In this document: one piece after another, positions 49,338 to 57,695 of the stretch
Position numbering within the stretch: the first letter of the stretch is position 1
Layout: the number at the start of each line of letters is the position of its first letter
Assembly: GCF_008365375.1 (NCBI RefSeq)
Contig: NZ_QOKW01000004.1
Span: forward strand, 1-64,000
DNA from: Roseomonas genomospecies 6
GTDB lineage: Bacteria; Pseudomonadota; Alphaproteobacteria; Azospirillales; Azospirillaceae
DNA length: 64,000 bases
Direction of reading: 5' to 3'
Notes under the pieces: model-generated
What the model was told of the DNA's origin: nothing
The model's database searches: none
Seen by the model: the letters and a program-made list of their open reading frames with translations, nothing else
Program-made: the position numbers and the translations under genes

Positions 49338-50354
49338 ATGACTGCCGGATCGATTGCCGCCGGATCGACCGTCGAACTGGTGAAGCTGCGGAAGTCCTAC
49401 GGCTCCACCGTCGCCGTGGACGGGATCGACCTGCGCATCGCCGCCGGCGCCTATTGCTGCCTGCTCGGCCCCAGCGGCTGCGGCAAGACCTCCACGCTGC
49501 GCATGATCGCCGGGCACGAGGACATCTCCGACGGTGACCTGCTGATCGGCGACCGGATCGTGAACGGGGAGCCGCCGGCCCGCCGCGGCACCGCCATGAT
49601 GTTCCAGAGCTACGCGCTGTTCCCCCACCTGGACTGCACCGACAACGTCGCCTTCAGCCTGAAGATGAAGGGCGTCGCCAAGGAAGAGCGCCGCCGCCGC
49701 GCGCGGGAGATGCTGGACCTCGTCCACATGTCCCAGTACGCGGACCGGCTGCCCGCCCAGCTTTCCGGCGGCCAGCAGCAGCGCGTGGCGCTGGCCCGCG
49801 CGCTCATCACCCGGCCCGGGGTGCTCCTGTTGGACGAGCCGCTGTCGGCGCTCGACCCCTTCCTGCGCATCCGCATGCGGGAGGAGCTGAAGCGCCTGCA
49901 CACGGAGCTTGGCATCACCTTCGTCCATGTCACCCACAGCCAGACCGAGGCGATGGCTCTGGCCGACCTCGTGGTGGTGATGAACCAGGGTCGGATCGAG
50001 CAGGCCGGCCCCCCGCGGGAGGTGTTCAACCAGCCGCGCACCGCCTTCGTCGCCCGCTTCATCGGCGGCCACAACGTGGTGGACGACGGCGCGGGCCGCC
50101 GGGCCGTGCGCGCCGACCGCATCCTGCTGGGCCAGCCGGCCAATTCCGATCACGGCGCCGACCATCAGGTGCAAGGCACGGTCCGCGCGCTGGAGTATCA
50201 CGGCGCGTCCGTCCACCTGACGCTCGACGTGCCGGGCGCCGACGATTTCGCCGTGGTGCTGGACGAATCCCGCTTCTACGACGCCCCGCTTTCCATCGGC
50301 GACCGCGTGACCGCGGGCTGGAAGGCGCGCGACGTCCACCCCCTGGTTTCCTGA
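49338..50354 (+). CDS. Polyamine/iron-type ABC transporter ATPase (PotA-like)
   Basis: 338 residues from the ATG at 49338 (GGAG before it). Walker A is GPSGCGKTS (44-52), signature [16 protein letters not shown], Walker B VLLLDEPLSALD, H-loop VTHSQ. The C-terminal 90 residues (EYHGASVHLTLDV, RVTAGWKARDVHPL) form the TOBE-type domain of PotA-like ATPases, which import spermidine, putrescine or similar. An earlier in-frame start would overlap the operator. It heads a five-gene unit with a Tat-exported binding protein, two permeases and a racemase. Confidence 0.9.
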   Translation: MTAGSIAAGSTVELVKLRKSYGSTVAVDGIDLRIAAGAYCCLLGPSGCGKTSTLRMIAGHEDISDGDLLIGDRIVNGEPPARRGTAMMFQSYALFPHLDCTDNVAFSLKMKGVAKEERRRRAREMLDLVHMSQYADRLPAQLSGGQQQRVALARALITRPGVLLLDEPLSALDPFLRIRMREELKRLHTELGITFVHVTHSQTEAMALADLVVVMNQGRIEQAGPPREVFNQPRTAFVARFIGGHNVVDDGAGRRAVRADRILLGQPANSDHGADHQVQGTVRALEYHGASVHLTLDVPGADDFAVVLDESRFYDAPLSIGDRVTAGWKARDVHPLVS

Positions 50355-50401
50355 TCCCTTCCCCCTTCAAGAACCGACCGACCACACTGGAGGCACAGAG
50401 C

Positions 50402-51718
50402 ATGACCGAGACGCGCACCGGCTCGCCCCTTTCCGCCGGGACCACTAAGGGCGTCAGCCGCCGCACGCTGCTGAAGGGCACCGCCGCCGCCGCGGGTGTG
50501 GCCGTCGGGTCGGGGGCGATCACCGGCTTCCCCACCATCTGGGCGCAGAACATCAAGAACGTCACGCTGCGCCAGTTCGGCACCGGCGTGTCGAACCTGA
50601 ACGCCGTCGCCGACAAGGTGAAGGAGGATCTGGGCTTCACGCTTCAGATGACCGCGCTCGATTCGGACGCGGTGGCCCAGCGCGCGGTGACCCAGCCGAA
50701 GTCCTACGACATCGCCGACATCGAATACTGGATCTGCAAGAAGGTCTTCCCGGCGGGCGTGATGCAGCCGATGGACGTCGCGAAGATCAAGAACTTCGAC
50801 AAGATCGTCCCGATCTTCGTGAACGGCAAGCTGACCCCGGACAGCGCCGTCGCCCAGGGCACGGCGCCGCACACCGTCGGCTTCGTGGAAGGCAAGGACA
50901 GCACGAAGTTCGCCACGTCCGCCACGCAGTGGATGACGCTGATCCCGACCATCTACAACGCCGACACGCTGGGCATCCGCCCCGATCTGGTGGGCCGCCC
51001 GATCACGAGCTGGACGGACCTTCTGGACCCGGCCTTCAAGGGCAAGGCGTCGATCCTGAACATCCCCTCCATCGGCATCATGGACGCCGCCATGGTCTGC
51101 GAGGCCATGGGCGAGGTGAAGTACGGCGACAAGGGCAACATGACCAAGGAGGAGATCGACAAGACCCTCAAGATCATGACCGACGCCAAGAAGGCCGGCC
51201 AGTTCCGCGCCTTCTGGAAGACCTTCGACGAGAGCGTGAACCTGATGTCGTCGGGCGAGGTCATCATCCAGTCCATGTGGTCGCCCGCCGTGGCCGCCGT
51301 GCGCGCCAAGGGCATCCCCTGCGTCTACCAGCCGCTGAAGGAAGGCTACCGCGCCTGGGGCGGCGGCCTGGGCATCGCCAAGCATCTGAGCGGGCTGGAG
51401 CTGGACGCGGCCTATGAGTACATCAACTGGTACCTGTCGGGCTGGGTCGGCGCCTATCTGAACCGCCAGGGCTATTACTCCGCCGTGCTCGACACCGCGA
51501 AGGAGCACATGTCGGCGGACGAGTGGGCCTTCTGGATGGAGGGCCAGCCGGCCAAGACCGACATCCTCAGCCCCGAAGGCAAGGTGATGGAGAAGGCCGG
51601 CGCGGTGCGCGACGGCGGCTCGTTCAAGGACCGCATGGGCCGTGTGGCCTGCTGGAACGCGGTGATGGACGAGGACCGCTACATGGTCCGCAAGTGGAAC
51701 GAGTTCGTCGCGGCGTAA
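50402..51718 (+). CDS. Tat-exported ABC substrate-binding protein
   Basis: 438 residues. The twin-arginine signal is VSRRTLLKGTAAAAGVAVGS (about 18-37), cleaved near the IWAQ. The mature protein follows the PotD/extracellular family 1 fold: VADKVKEDLGFTLQMTALDS, DIADIEYWICKKVFPAG, IYNADTLGIRPDLVGRPITS and ILNIPSIGIMDAAMV. It probably binds a polyamine, amino-acid-derived or organic-acid ligand in the periplasm. The Tat signal means it is folded before export. The following GC-rich repeat separates it from the permease genes. Confidence 0.9.
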   Translation: MTETRTGSPLSAGTTKGVSRRTLLKGTAAAAGVAVGSGAITGFPTIWAQNIKNVTLRQFGTGVSNLNAVADKVKEDLGFTLQMTALDSDAVAQRAVTQPKSYDIADIEYWICKKVFPAGVMQPMDVAKIKNFDKIVPIFVNGKLTPDSAVAQGTAPHTVGFVEGKDSTKFATSATQWMTLIPTIYNADTLGIRPDLVGRPITSWTDLLDPAFKGKASILNIPSIGIMDAAMVCEAMGEVKYGDKGNMTKEEIDKTLKIMTDAKKAGQFRAFWKTFDESVNLMSSGEVIIQSMWSPAVAAVRAKGIPCVYQPLKEGYRAWGGGLGIAKHLSGLELDAAYEYINWYLSGWVGAYLNRQGYYSAVLDTAKEHMSADEWAFWMEGQPAKTDILSPEGKVMEKAGAVRDGGSFKDRMGRVACWNAVMDEDRYMVRKWNEFVAA

Positions 51719-51728
51719 CTTCGGCCCG

Positions 51729-51843
51729 CTTGCCCCCACCCTTCCCATGCTGCGCATGGGCCCCTTCCCTCCCCCGCTGGGCGGGGGAGGGAGCATCGAG
51801 TTCCCTCCCCCGCCCAGCGGGGGAGGGTCAGGGTGGGGGCAAG
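51729..51843. repeat. Dispersed GC-rich palindromic repeat inside the importer operon
   Basis: CTTGCCCCCACCC and GGGTGGGGGCAAG are exact inverted ends; inside lie nested palindromes around CTCCCCCGCTGGGCGGGGGAG. It separates the binding protein from the permease genes, as does the repeat at 30074 in the other importer, which suggests a similar effect on relative expression. Confidence 0.75.
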
Positions 51844-51888
51844 ACTCTCACACACCAGCACTCCCCCACGGCAACGGACCCCTGCGCC

Positions 51889-52815
51889 ATGACCGTCACC
51901 GCCGCCCCTCCCGAAGCAGCGTCCAGCGCGTCCGCGGCACCGCGGGGCGGCGGGGTGCGCCGTTCCGTGCTGCGCCGGGCCGTTCCCTACCTCCAGGCGG
52001 GTCCGCTGGCGCTGACGCTGCTGGTCTTCCTGCTGATCCCCATCCTGACCATCGTCGCGGTCAGCTTCTGGGACTACGACAGCATCCGCATCTACCCGGA
52101 CTTCGTGCTGACCAATTACGAGGAGCTTCTGACCTCACCGGTCACCTGGAAGACCTATCTGAACACGGTGAAGTTCGCGGCGCTGACCTGGATCATCACG
52201 CTGCTGATCGGCTTTACGGTCGCCTATTTCCTGGCCTTCCACGTCCAATCCACGACCTGGCAGATGGTGCTGTTCCTGGTCTGCACGATCCCCTTCTGGA
52301 CCTCCAACATCATCCGCATGATCTCGTGGATTCCCTTCCTGGGGCGCAACGGGCTGCTGAATTCCGGCCTGATCTCCGCCGGGCTGATCGACCAGCCGCT
52401 GGAGTTCCTGCTGTTCTCCGACTTCGCGGTGGTGCTGGCCTTCGTCCACCTCTACGCGCTGTTCATGGTGGTGCCGATCTTCAATTCGATGATGCGCATC
52501 GACCGCGCCCTGGTCGAGGCGGCGCGCGACGGCGGCGCCAGCGCGGCGCAGGTGGTGTGGAACGTCATCCTGCCGCTGGCCAAGCCGGGCATCGCCATCG
52601 GGTCCATCTTCGTCGTCACGCTGGTGATGGGCGACTTCATCACCGTCCGGCTGATGAGCGGCGGGCAGAGCGCCTCCATCGGGCTGATGATCGCCAACGA
52701 AATCTCGCTGCTGCAATACCCCGCCGCCGCCGCGAACGCCGTCGTCCTGCTGGCCGTCGTCCTCATCATGGTCGTGGCGATGCTGCGCATCGTCGACATC
52801 CGCAAGGAGCTGTGA
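51889..52815 (+). CDS. ABC permease (PotB-like)
   Basis: 308 residues with six predicted helices (LALTLLVFLLIPILTIVAVS, WIITLLIGFTVAYFLAFHVQ, LLAVVLIMVVAMLRIVDIR). The coupling loop is VEAARDGGASAAQVVWNVIL. The N-terminal 25 residues are Ala/Pro rich and cytoplasmic. The ATG at 51889 fits the family start. Together with the next permease it forms the PotB/PotC-type channel of the importer. Confidence 0.9.
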   Translation: MTVTAAPPEAASSASAAPRGGGVRRSVLRRAVPYLQAGPLALTLLVFLLIPILTIVAVSFWDYDSIRIYPDFVLTNYEELLTSPVTWKTYLNTVKFAALTWIITLLIGFTVAYFLAFHVQSTTWQMVLFLVCTIPFWTSNIIRMISWIPFLGRNGLLNSGLISAGLIDQPLEFLLFSDFAVVLAFVHLYALFMVVPIFNSMMRIDRALVEAARDGGASAAQVVWNVILPLAKPGIAIGSIFVVTLVMGDFITVRLMSGGQSASIGLMIANEISLLQYPAAAANAVVLLAVVLIMVVAMLRIVDIRKEL

Positions 52816-52818
52816 GCC

Positions 52819-53652
52819 ATGCGCCAAAGCCGCCGCGGCCTGTCCTTCCACCTGCTCGCCGCCTTCTTCGGGCTGTTCGTCCTGTTCCTCTACGGGCCGA
52901 TCGCCACCATCACCATCCTGTCCTTCCAGGGGCCGGAGGGCGGGTTGACCTTCCCGATGAACGGCGTCTCCCTCCACTGGTTCAGGAACCTGTTCGAGCA
53001 GCAGGCGGTGGGCGATTTCGGCGGCTCCTTCCGCCGCTCCATCGCGCTGGGGCTGACGGTGATGGTGCTGACGGTGCTGTTCTCTCTGCTCGCCGGTTTC
53101 GCCTTCCGCCGCCGCTTCCTGGGCAGCGGGGCGCTGTTCTATCTGGCGGTGGCGAGCCTGATCGTGCCGTCGATCCTGGTCAGCCTGGGCATCGGCCTGC
53201 TGTTCAACATCCTGGGGATCGAACCGACATGGTACGGCTCGGCGCTGGGGGCGCATCTGACCTGGACGCTGCCCTTCGGCCTGCTGATCGTCTTCGCCAT
53301 CTTCAACCGCTTCAACCCGGCCTACGAGGAGGCGGCGCGCGACCTGGGCGCCACGCCTTGGCAGACGGTGCGGCATGTGGTGCTTCCCATCCTGCTGCCC
53401 AGCCTGATCGGCGTCGGGCTGTTCGGCTTCACCCTGTCCTATGACGAGTTCGCGCGCACGCTGATGACGGCGGGGTCGTTCAACACCCTGCCGCTGGAGA
53501 TCTACGGCATGACCACCAACGTCACGACGCCGGTGCTCTACGCGCTGGGGACGCTGACGACGCTGTTCTCCTTCACGGTGATCGCCCTGTTCCTGGCCGG
53601 GGCGATGATCCTGCGCCGCCGCCGTCTGCGGCGCACCGGCGCCGCCGCTTGA
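52819..53652 (+). CDS. ABC permease (PotC-like)
   Basis: 277 residues. Six helices are visible (LLAAFFGLFVLFLYGPIATI, LGLTVMVLTVLFSLLAGFAF, FSFTVIALFLAGAMILRRRR). The coupling loop reads EEAARDLGATPWQTVRHVVL. It starts four bases after the PotB-like gene, so the two are co-translated. The last basic residues stay in the cytoplasm. Confidence 0.9.
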   Translation: MRQSRRGLSFHLLAAFFGLFVLFLYGPIATITILSFQGPEGGLTFPMNGVSLHWFRNLFEQQAVGDFGGSFRRSIALGLTVMVLTVLFSLLAGFAFRRRFLGSGALFYLAVASLIVPSILVSLGIGLLFNILGIEPTWYGSALGAHLTWTLPFGLLIVFAIFNRFNPAYEEAARDLGATPWQTVRHVVLPILLPSLIGVGLFGFTLSYDEFARTLMTAGSFNTLPLEIYGMTTNVTTPVLYALGTLTTLFSFTVIALFLAGAMILRRRRLRRTGAAA

Positions 53653-53669
53653 GACGCAAAGGACCATCC

Positions 53670-54416
53670 ATGCGCATCCTGGTCGTCAACCCCAACACCA
53701 CCGCCTCCATGACCGGGAAAGCCGGTGCCGCCGCCCGCGCCGTCGCGGCGCCGGGGACGGAGATCGTCGCCGCCAACCCCGCCATGGGTCCCGCCAGCAT
53801 CGAGGGCTATTACGACGAGGCTCTCGCCGTACCCGGCCTGCTGGAGGTGATCGCCGCCCATGAGCGCGCCACACCCGGCATCGACGGCATCGTGATCGCC
53901 TGCTTCGACGACGTCGGGCTGGACGCCGCGCGCTGCCTGTCCGCCGTCCCGGTGGTCGGCATCTGCGAGGCGGCAATGAAGACCGCCACCCTGCTCGGCG
54001 GGCGGTTCAGCGTGGTCACCACCATGCCGCGCTCCGTCCCGGCGCTGGAGCATCTGGCGGAGCGCTACGGCGTAGCCGGGCGCTGCCGGGTGCGCGCCGC
54101 GGGCGTGCCGGTGCTGGCGCTGGAGGACCCGGCGTCGGGCGCCGTGGAGCGGGTGCGCGAGACCATCCGCCGCGCCATCGCGGAGGATGGGGCGGAAAGC
54201 ATCGTTCTGGGCTGCGCCGGCATGGCCGATCTGGCGCGCGCTCTGACCGCCGAGATGGGCGTGCCGGTGGTGGACGGCGTCACCGCCGCGGTGAAGCTGG
54301 TGGAGGGGCTGGCCGTCCTGGGCTTGCGCACCGGCAAGGCGGGCGGTTACGCTTTCCCCCTGCCCAAACCCTACGCCGGGGACATGGCGCGCTTCGCCCC
54401 CGCCCCGCAGCCCTGA
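53670..54416 (+). CDS. Hydantoin/Asp-Glu racemase-family protein
   Basis: 248 residues from the ATG at 53670 (AAAGGA upstream). MRILVVNPNTTASMT is the family opening, and the catalytic cysteine pair is in IVIACFDD (Cys78) and VLGCAGM (Cys182). Members racemise hydantoins, allantoin or aspartate/glutamate. Coupling to a polyamine-type importer under an FCD regulator suggests uptake and racemisation of a hydantoin or related ureide. The substrate itself is not shown by the sequence. Confidence 0.85.
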   Translation: MRILVVNPNTTASMTGKAGAAARAVAAPGTEIVAANPAMGPASIEGYYDEALAVPGLLEVIAAHERATPGIDGIVIACFDDVGLDAARCLSAVPVVGICEAAMKTATLLGGRFSVVTTMPRSVPALEHLAERYGVAGRCRVRAAGVPVLALEDPASGAVERVRETIRRAIAEDGAESIVLGCAGMADLARALTAEMGVPVVDGVTAAVKLVEGLAVLGLRTGKAGGYAFPLPKPYAGDMARFAPAPQP

Positions 54417-54430
54417 ACCGGAGGGACGCC

Positions 54431-55273
54431 ATGGAAGGCTACCGCGTGCGCGTGATGAGCCGGGCCGAGCTGGATCTGGCCGTGGATTGGGCGCGGGCGG
54501 AGGGCTGGAACCCCGGCCTGCACGACGCCGGGGCCTTCCACGCGGTGGACCCGGAAGGCTTCCTGATTGGGGAGTTGGGCGGCGAACCGGCGGCCTGCAT
54601 CTCCGTCGTGCGCTATCCCCGGAATTTCGGCTTCCTCGGCTTCTACATCGTGCGGCCCGATCTGCGCGGGCGCGGCCTCGGCTGGGACCTGTGGCGGGCC
54701 GGGCTGACGCATCTGGAAGGCTGCACCGTCGGGCTGGACGGGGTGGTGGCGCAGCAGGAGAATTACCGGAAGTCCGGCTTCGCGCTGGCGTACCGCAACA
54801 TCCGCTACGGCGGCGCGCCGCCCGCCGGAACCTCCTCCGCCGCGGCGCTGGCGGACGCGCGGACGGTGCCCTTCGACCGGCTTCTGGAGTGGGACCGCGC
54901 CCTATTCCCGGCACCGCGCGCCGGTTTCCTGTCCAACTGGATCGCCCTGCCCGGCGCCACCGCGCTCGCCGCCCTGAACGACGGAGAGTTGCGGGGGTTC
55001 GGCGTGATCCGCCCCTGCCACAGCGGCAGCAAGATCGGCCCGCTCTACGCCGCCGACCGCGGCACGGCGCGCGATCTGGCGCTGGCGCTCGCCGCAACGG
55101 CGGGCGGCGGCCCGATCTTCCTCGATGCGCCGGAGGTCAACCGGGAGGCCGTCCTGCTGGCGGAGGAGCTGGGCCTGACCCCGCAATTCGAAACCGCCCG
55201 CATGTATCTCGGCCCTGCCCCGGTCATCGACACGGCCCGCCTGTACGGCGTGACCACCTTCGAGTTGGGCTGA
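54431..55273 (+). CDS. GNAT N-acetyltransferase with C-terminal Acetyltransf_18-like domain
   Basis: 280 residues. The N-terminal GNAT domain has the acetyl-CoA loop FYIVRPDLRGRGLGWDLW (about 77-94). The C-terminal half (about 140-280: FPAPRAGFLSNWIALPGAT, GFGVIRPCHSGSKIGPLYAA, IFLDAPEVNREAVLLAEELG) matches the second domain of YitH-type GNAT proteins. It may acetylate a small amine. It lies 14 bases after the racemase and could share the transcript, which would suggest a further step for the imported compound. Confidence 0.85.
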   Translation: MEGYRVRVMSRAELDLAVDWARAEGWNPGLHDAGAFHAVDPEGFLIGELGGEPAACISVVRYPRNFGFLGFYIVRPDLRGRGLGWDLWRAGLTHLEGCTVGLDGVVAQQENYRKSGFALAYRNIRYGGAPPAGTSSAAALADARTVPFDRLLEWDRALFPAPRAGFLSNWIALPGATALAALNDGELRGFGVIRPCHSGSKIGPLYAADRGTARDLALALAATAGGGPIFLDAPEVNREAVLLAEELGLTPQFETARMYLGPAPVIDTARLYGVTTFELG

Positions 55274-55360
55274 GCCGCCGCCTTCCGTCATGGACTTGGC
55301 TTGTCCGGGCGGTCTACTCTCCCCGCAGTTGCACCGCCCGCTCCCCGCGATGGACGCCCC

Positions 55361-57334
55361 ATGACGGACCGCCGTACCCCCCGGCCCTCGATCACCGAAG
55401 CCCTTACCCTTCACACCGATGGCCGCAGCGACGAGGCGGAGAAGGCGTACCGCCTGATCCTGAAGCGGGAGCCGCGGAACTCCGACGCCTGGCATCTGCT
55501 GGGCGTGCTGCATTCCGAACGCGGCGACCACGAAACCGGCGTCTCCATGATCCGCAAGGCCCTGTCCATCAGGGAAGCGCCGGAATATCACCTGAACCTC
55601 GGCGCGTCCCTGCTGTCCATGGGCCGGATGGAGGAGGCCATGGCCGCCTTCATGGCCGCCCTGCGCCTCAGCCCGGTCAAGGCCGACATCCATTTCCAGA
55701 TGGGCAACCTGTTCCACGCCCAGCGCCGGCCCAACGAAAGCGTCGCCGCCTACCGCAAGGCCATCGCGTTGCGGCCCGGCTTCGTCGAGGCCCTCAACAA
55801 CCTCGGCAGTCTGCTCATGGAGGTCGGAGAGACCGAAGCCGCCCTGGCCGCCTTCGCCGAGGCCATCCAGGCCGCTCCGGCCAACGCCGAGTCCCATTGC
55901 AATCTCGGCTATGCCCTGGACACGCTGGGCCGGCTGGGCGAGGCGGCGGCGGCCTACAACGTCGCCCTGACCTTCCGTCCGGATTACGCCCTCGCCTGGT
56001 CCAACCTCGGCAACACCCTGAAGGGACAGGGGCGACTGGAACAGGCCATCGCCGCCTACCGTTCGGCGCTGACCCACCACCCGGATTTCTCCCTGGCGCA
56101 AAGCAACCTCCTCATGGCGCAGCATTACACGCCGGAGTGTACGAACGCCGACTTCCTGGCCACCGCCCGCGAATGCGCCGGCCGGAACGGCGGCGGGGCG
56201 CCCGTGGCCGCTCCGGCGGTCCATGACGGGGGCGGCGCCCGTCCCCTGCGGATCGGTTACGTCTCCGCCGATTTCAAAGGCCATCCCGTCGGCTATTTCC
56301 TGGAAAACGTCCTGAAGTCGCACGACCGGTCGGCGGTCACCGCCATCGGCTACGCCAACAACGGCCGGATGGACCATGTGACGGAGCGCCTGCGCGCCGC
56401 GGCCGACGATTGGCGCCCGATCGTCGGGTTGAGCGACGGGGCGGCGGCCGAGTTGATCCGGCAGGACGAAGTCGACATCCTGGTCGATCTGTCCGGCCAC
56501 ACCGGCAGCAACCGCCTGCCGTTGTTCGCCCGGCGGCCCGCCCCCGTCCAAGTGAGCTGGCTCGGTTATTTCGGGACGACCGGCCTGCCGGCCATGGACT
56601 GGATCATCGCCGACCGCCACGTCGTCCCGCCGGGGGAGGAGCGTTTCTTCACCGAGAAGGTCTGGCGCCTCCCCGGAAGCTATCTGTGCTTCACCCCGCC
56701 GGTGGAGGAGGTCGCGGTCGGGCCGCTTCCCATGCTCGGCGGCGGTCCGGTCACGCTGGGCGCCTTCCACAACCGGGCGAAGATCACCCCGAACACCGTG
56801 GCCCTGTGGTCGCGGCTTCTCACCGCACTGCCGCAGGCCCGTCTGTTGGTGAAGTCCAGGGAGTTCGACGATTTCGGCGTGCGGCAGGCCCTGCGCGACC
56901 AGTTCGCCACGCACGGAATCGAGTCCAACCGGCTGCGCATGGAAGGGCGCTCGCCACGGGCGGCCTATTTCGACAGCTACAACCGCATCGACGTCGCGCT
57001 TTCTCCCACGCCCTTCGGCGGCGGCACGACGACGGCGGAGAGCCTGTGGATGGGCGTGCCGGTGGTGACCCTCCGCGGCGACCGCTGGGCCGGGCGCATC
57101 GGCAACAGCTTCCTGGAGACGCTCGGCCTCGCCGACCGGCTCGTGGCGGACGGTCCCGAGGACTACATCGCCAAGACAGCCGCCCTCATCGGCGATCCGT
57201 CCGCCCTGGCCGACCTGCGCGCGGGCCTTCGGGAGGCCATGCTCCGCTCGCCCCTCTGCGACGCCCCGGCCTTCGCCCGGTCGCTGGAGGAGGCCTACCG
57301 CTCCATGTGGGACGCCCGGAAGAAGGAGCCGTAA
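55361..57334 (+). CDS. TPR protein with O-GlcNAc-transferase-like (GT41) domain
   Basis: 657 residues from the ATG at 55361. Residues about 8-250 are seven or so TPR repeats (for example GFVEALNNLGSLLMEVGETE, YALAWSNLGNTLKGQGRLEQ). The rest is a GT41 catalytic domain: RIGYVSADFKGHPVGYFLEN, DILVDLSGHTGSNRLPLFAR, VQVSWLGYFGTTGLPAMDW and GGGTTTAESLWMGVPVVTLR, which binds the UDP-sugar. In eukaryotes OGT modifies Ser/Thr; bacterial relatives may glycosylate flagellin or surface proteins. No signal peptide, so it acts in the cytoplasm. Acceptor unknown. Confidence 0.9.
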   Translation: MTDRRTPRPSITEALTLHTDGRSDEAEKAYRLILKREPRNSDAWHLLGVLHSERGDHETGVSMIRKALSIREAPEYHLNLGASLLSMGRMEEAMAAFMAALRLSPVKADIHFQMGNLFHAQRRPNESVAAYRKAIALRPGFVEALNNLGSLLMEVGETEAALAAFAEAIQAAPANAESHCNLGYALDTLGRLGEAAAAYNVALTFRPDYALAWSNLGNTLKGQGRLEQAIAAYRSALTHHPDFSLAQSNLLMAQHYTPECTNADFLATARECAGRNGGGAPVAAPAVHDGGGARPLRIGYVSADFKGHPVGYFLENVLKSHDRSAVTAIGYANNGRMDHVTERLRAAADDWRPIVGLSDGAAAELIRQDEVDILVDLSGHTGSNRLPLFARRPAPVQVSWLGYFGTTGLPAMDWIIADRHVVPPGEERFFTEKVWRLPGSYLCFTPPVEEVAVGPLPMLGGGPVTLGAFHNRAKITPNTVALWSRLLTALPQARLLVKSREFDDFGVRQALRDQFATHGIESNRLRMEGRSPRAAYFDSYNRIDVALSPTPFGGGTTTAESLWMGVPVVTLRGDRWAGRIGNSFLETLGLADRLVADGPEDYIAKTAALIGDPSALADLRAGLREAMLRSPLCDAPAFARSLEEAYRSMWDARKKEP

Positions 57335-57443
57335 GGGATAGCCCGGGTGCGCCGAAGGAAGTCCTTCCGATACGCCCTGGGACACCGGCGCCCGTCATGC
57401 GTTGATGGATCGACGACGCACCGGAAGCGAGGCCGAGACGCCG

Positions 57444-57695
57444 ATGATGAAAGATCCCAAACAGATCGCGCGGGTGGCCCTGCAATCGGCCCGCGTGAAT
57501 GTCGAGGTCTATGAGGCCTGCGGCCTGATCGACGCGCCGTCGGCCAGCGGCCTGCGCTACAAGATCGCCGTGCAGGCGGGCGACGTGAACGGCGACGACT
57601 GCCGCTTTCCCTCCTGCGCCTGTTCCTGGCCGGACTGCTCCCGTCAGGCGGAGGCGGAGGACCGTCAGCCCAGCGGGCCGACATTCTCCACGTAA
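57444..57695 (+). CDS. Small Cys-containing protein, unknown
   Basis: 83 residues from the ATG at 57444 (GAGGCCGAG upstream). It begins MMKDPKQIARVALQSARVNV and has a cysteine group CRFPSCACSWPDC near the end that could bind a metal. The 3' end overlaps the convergent winged-helix gene by 31 bases, which lowers confidence. It might be a spurious frame; the amino-acid composition is reasonable and codon use resembles neighbours. No family recognised. Confidence 0.45.
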   Translation: MMKDPKQIARVALQSARVNVEVYEACGLIDAPSASGLRYKIAVQAGDVNGDDCRFPSCACSWPDCSRQAEAEDRQPSGPTFST

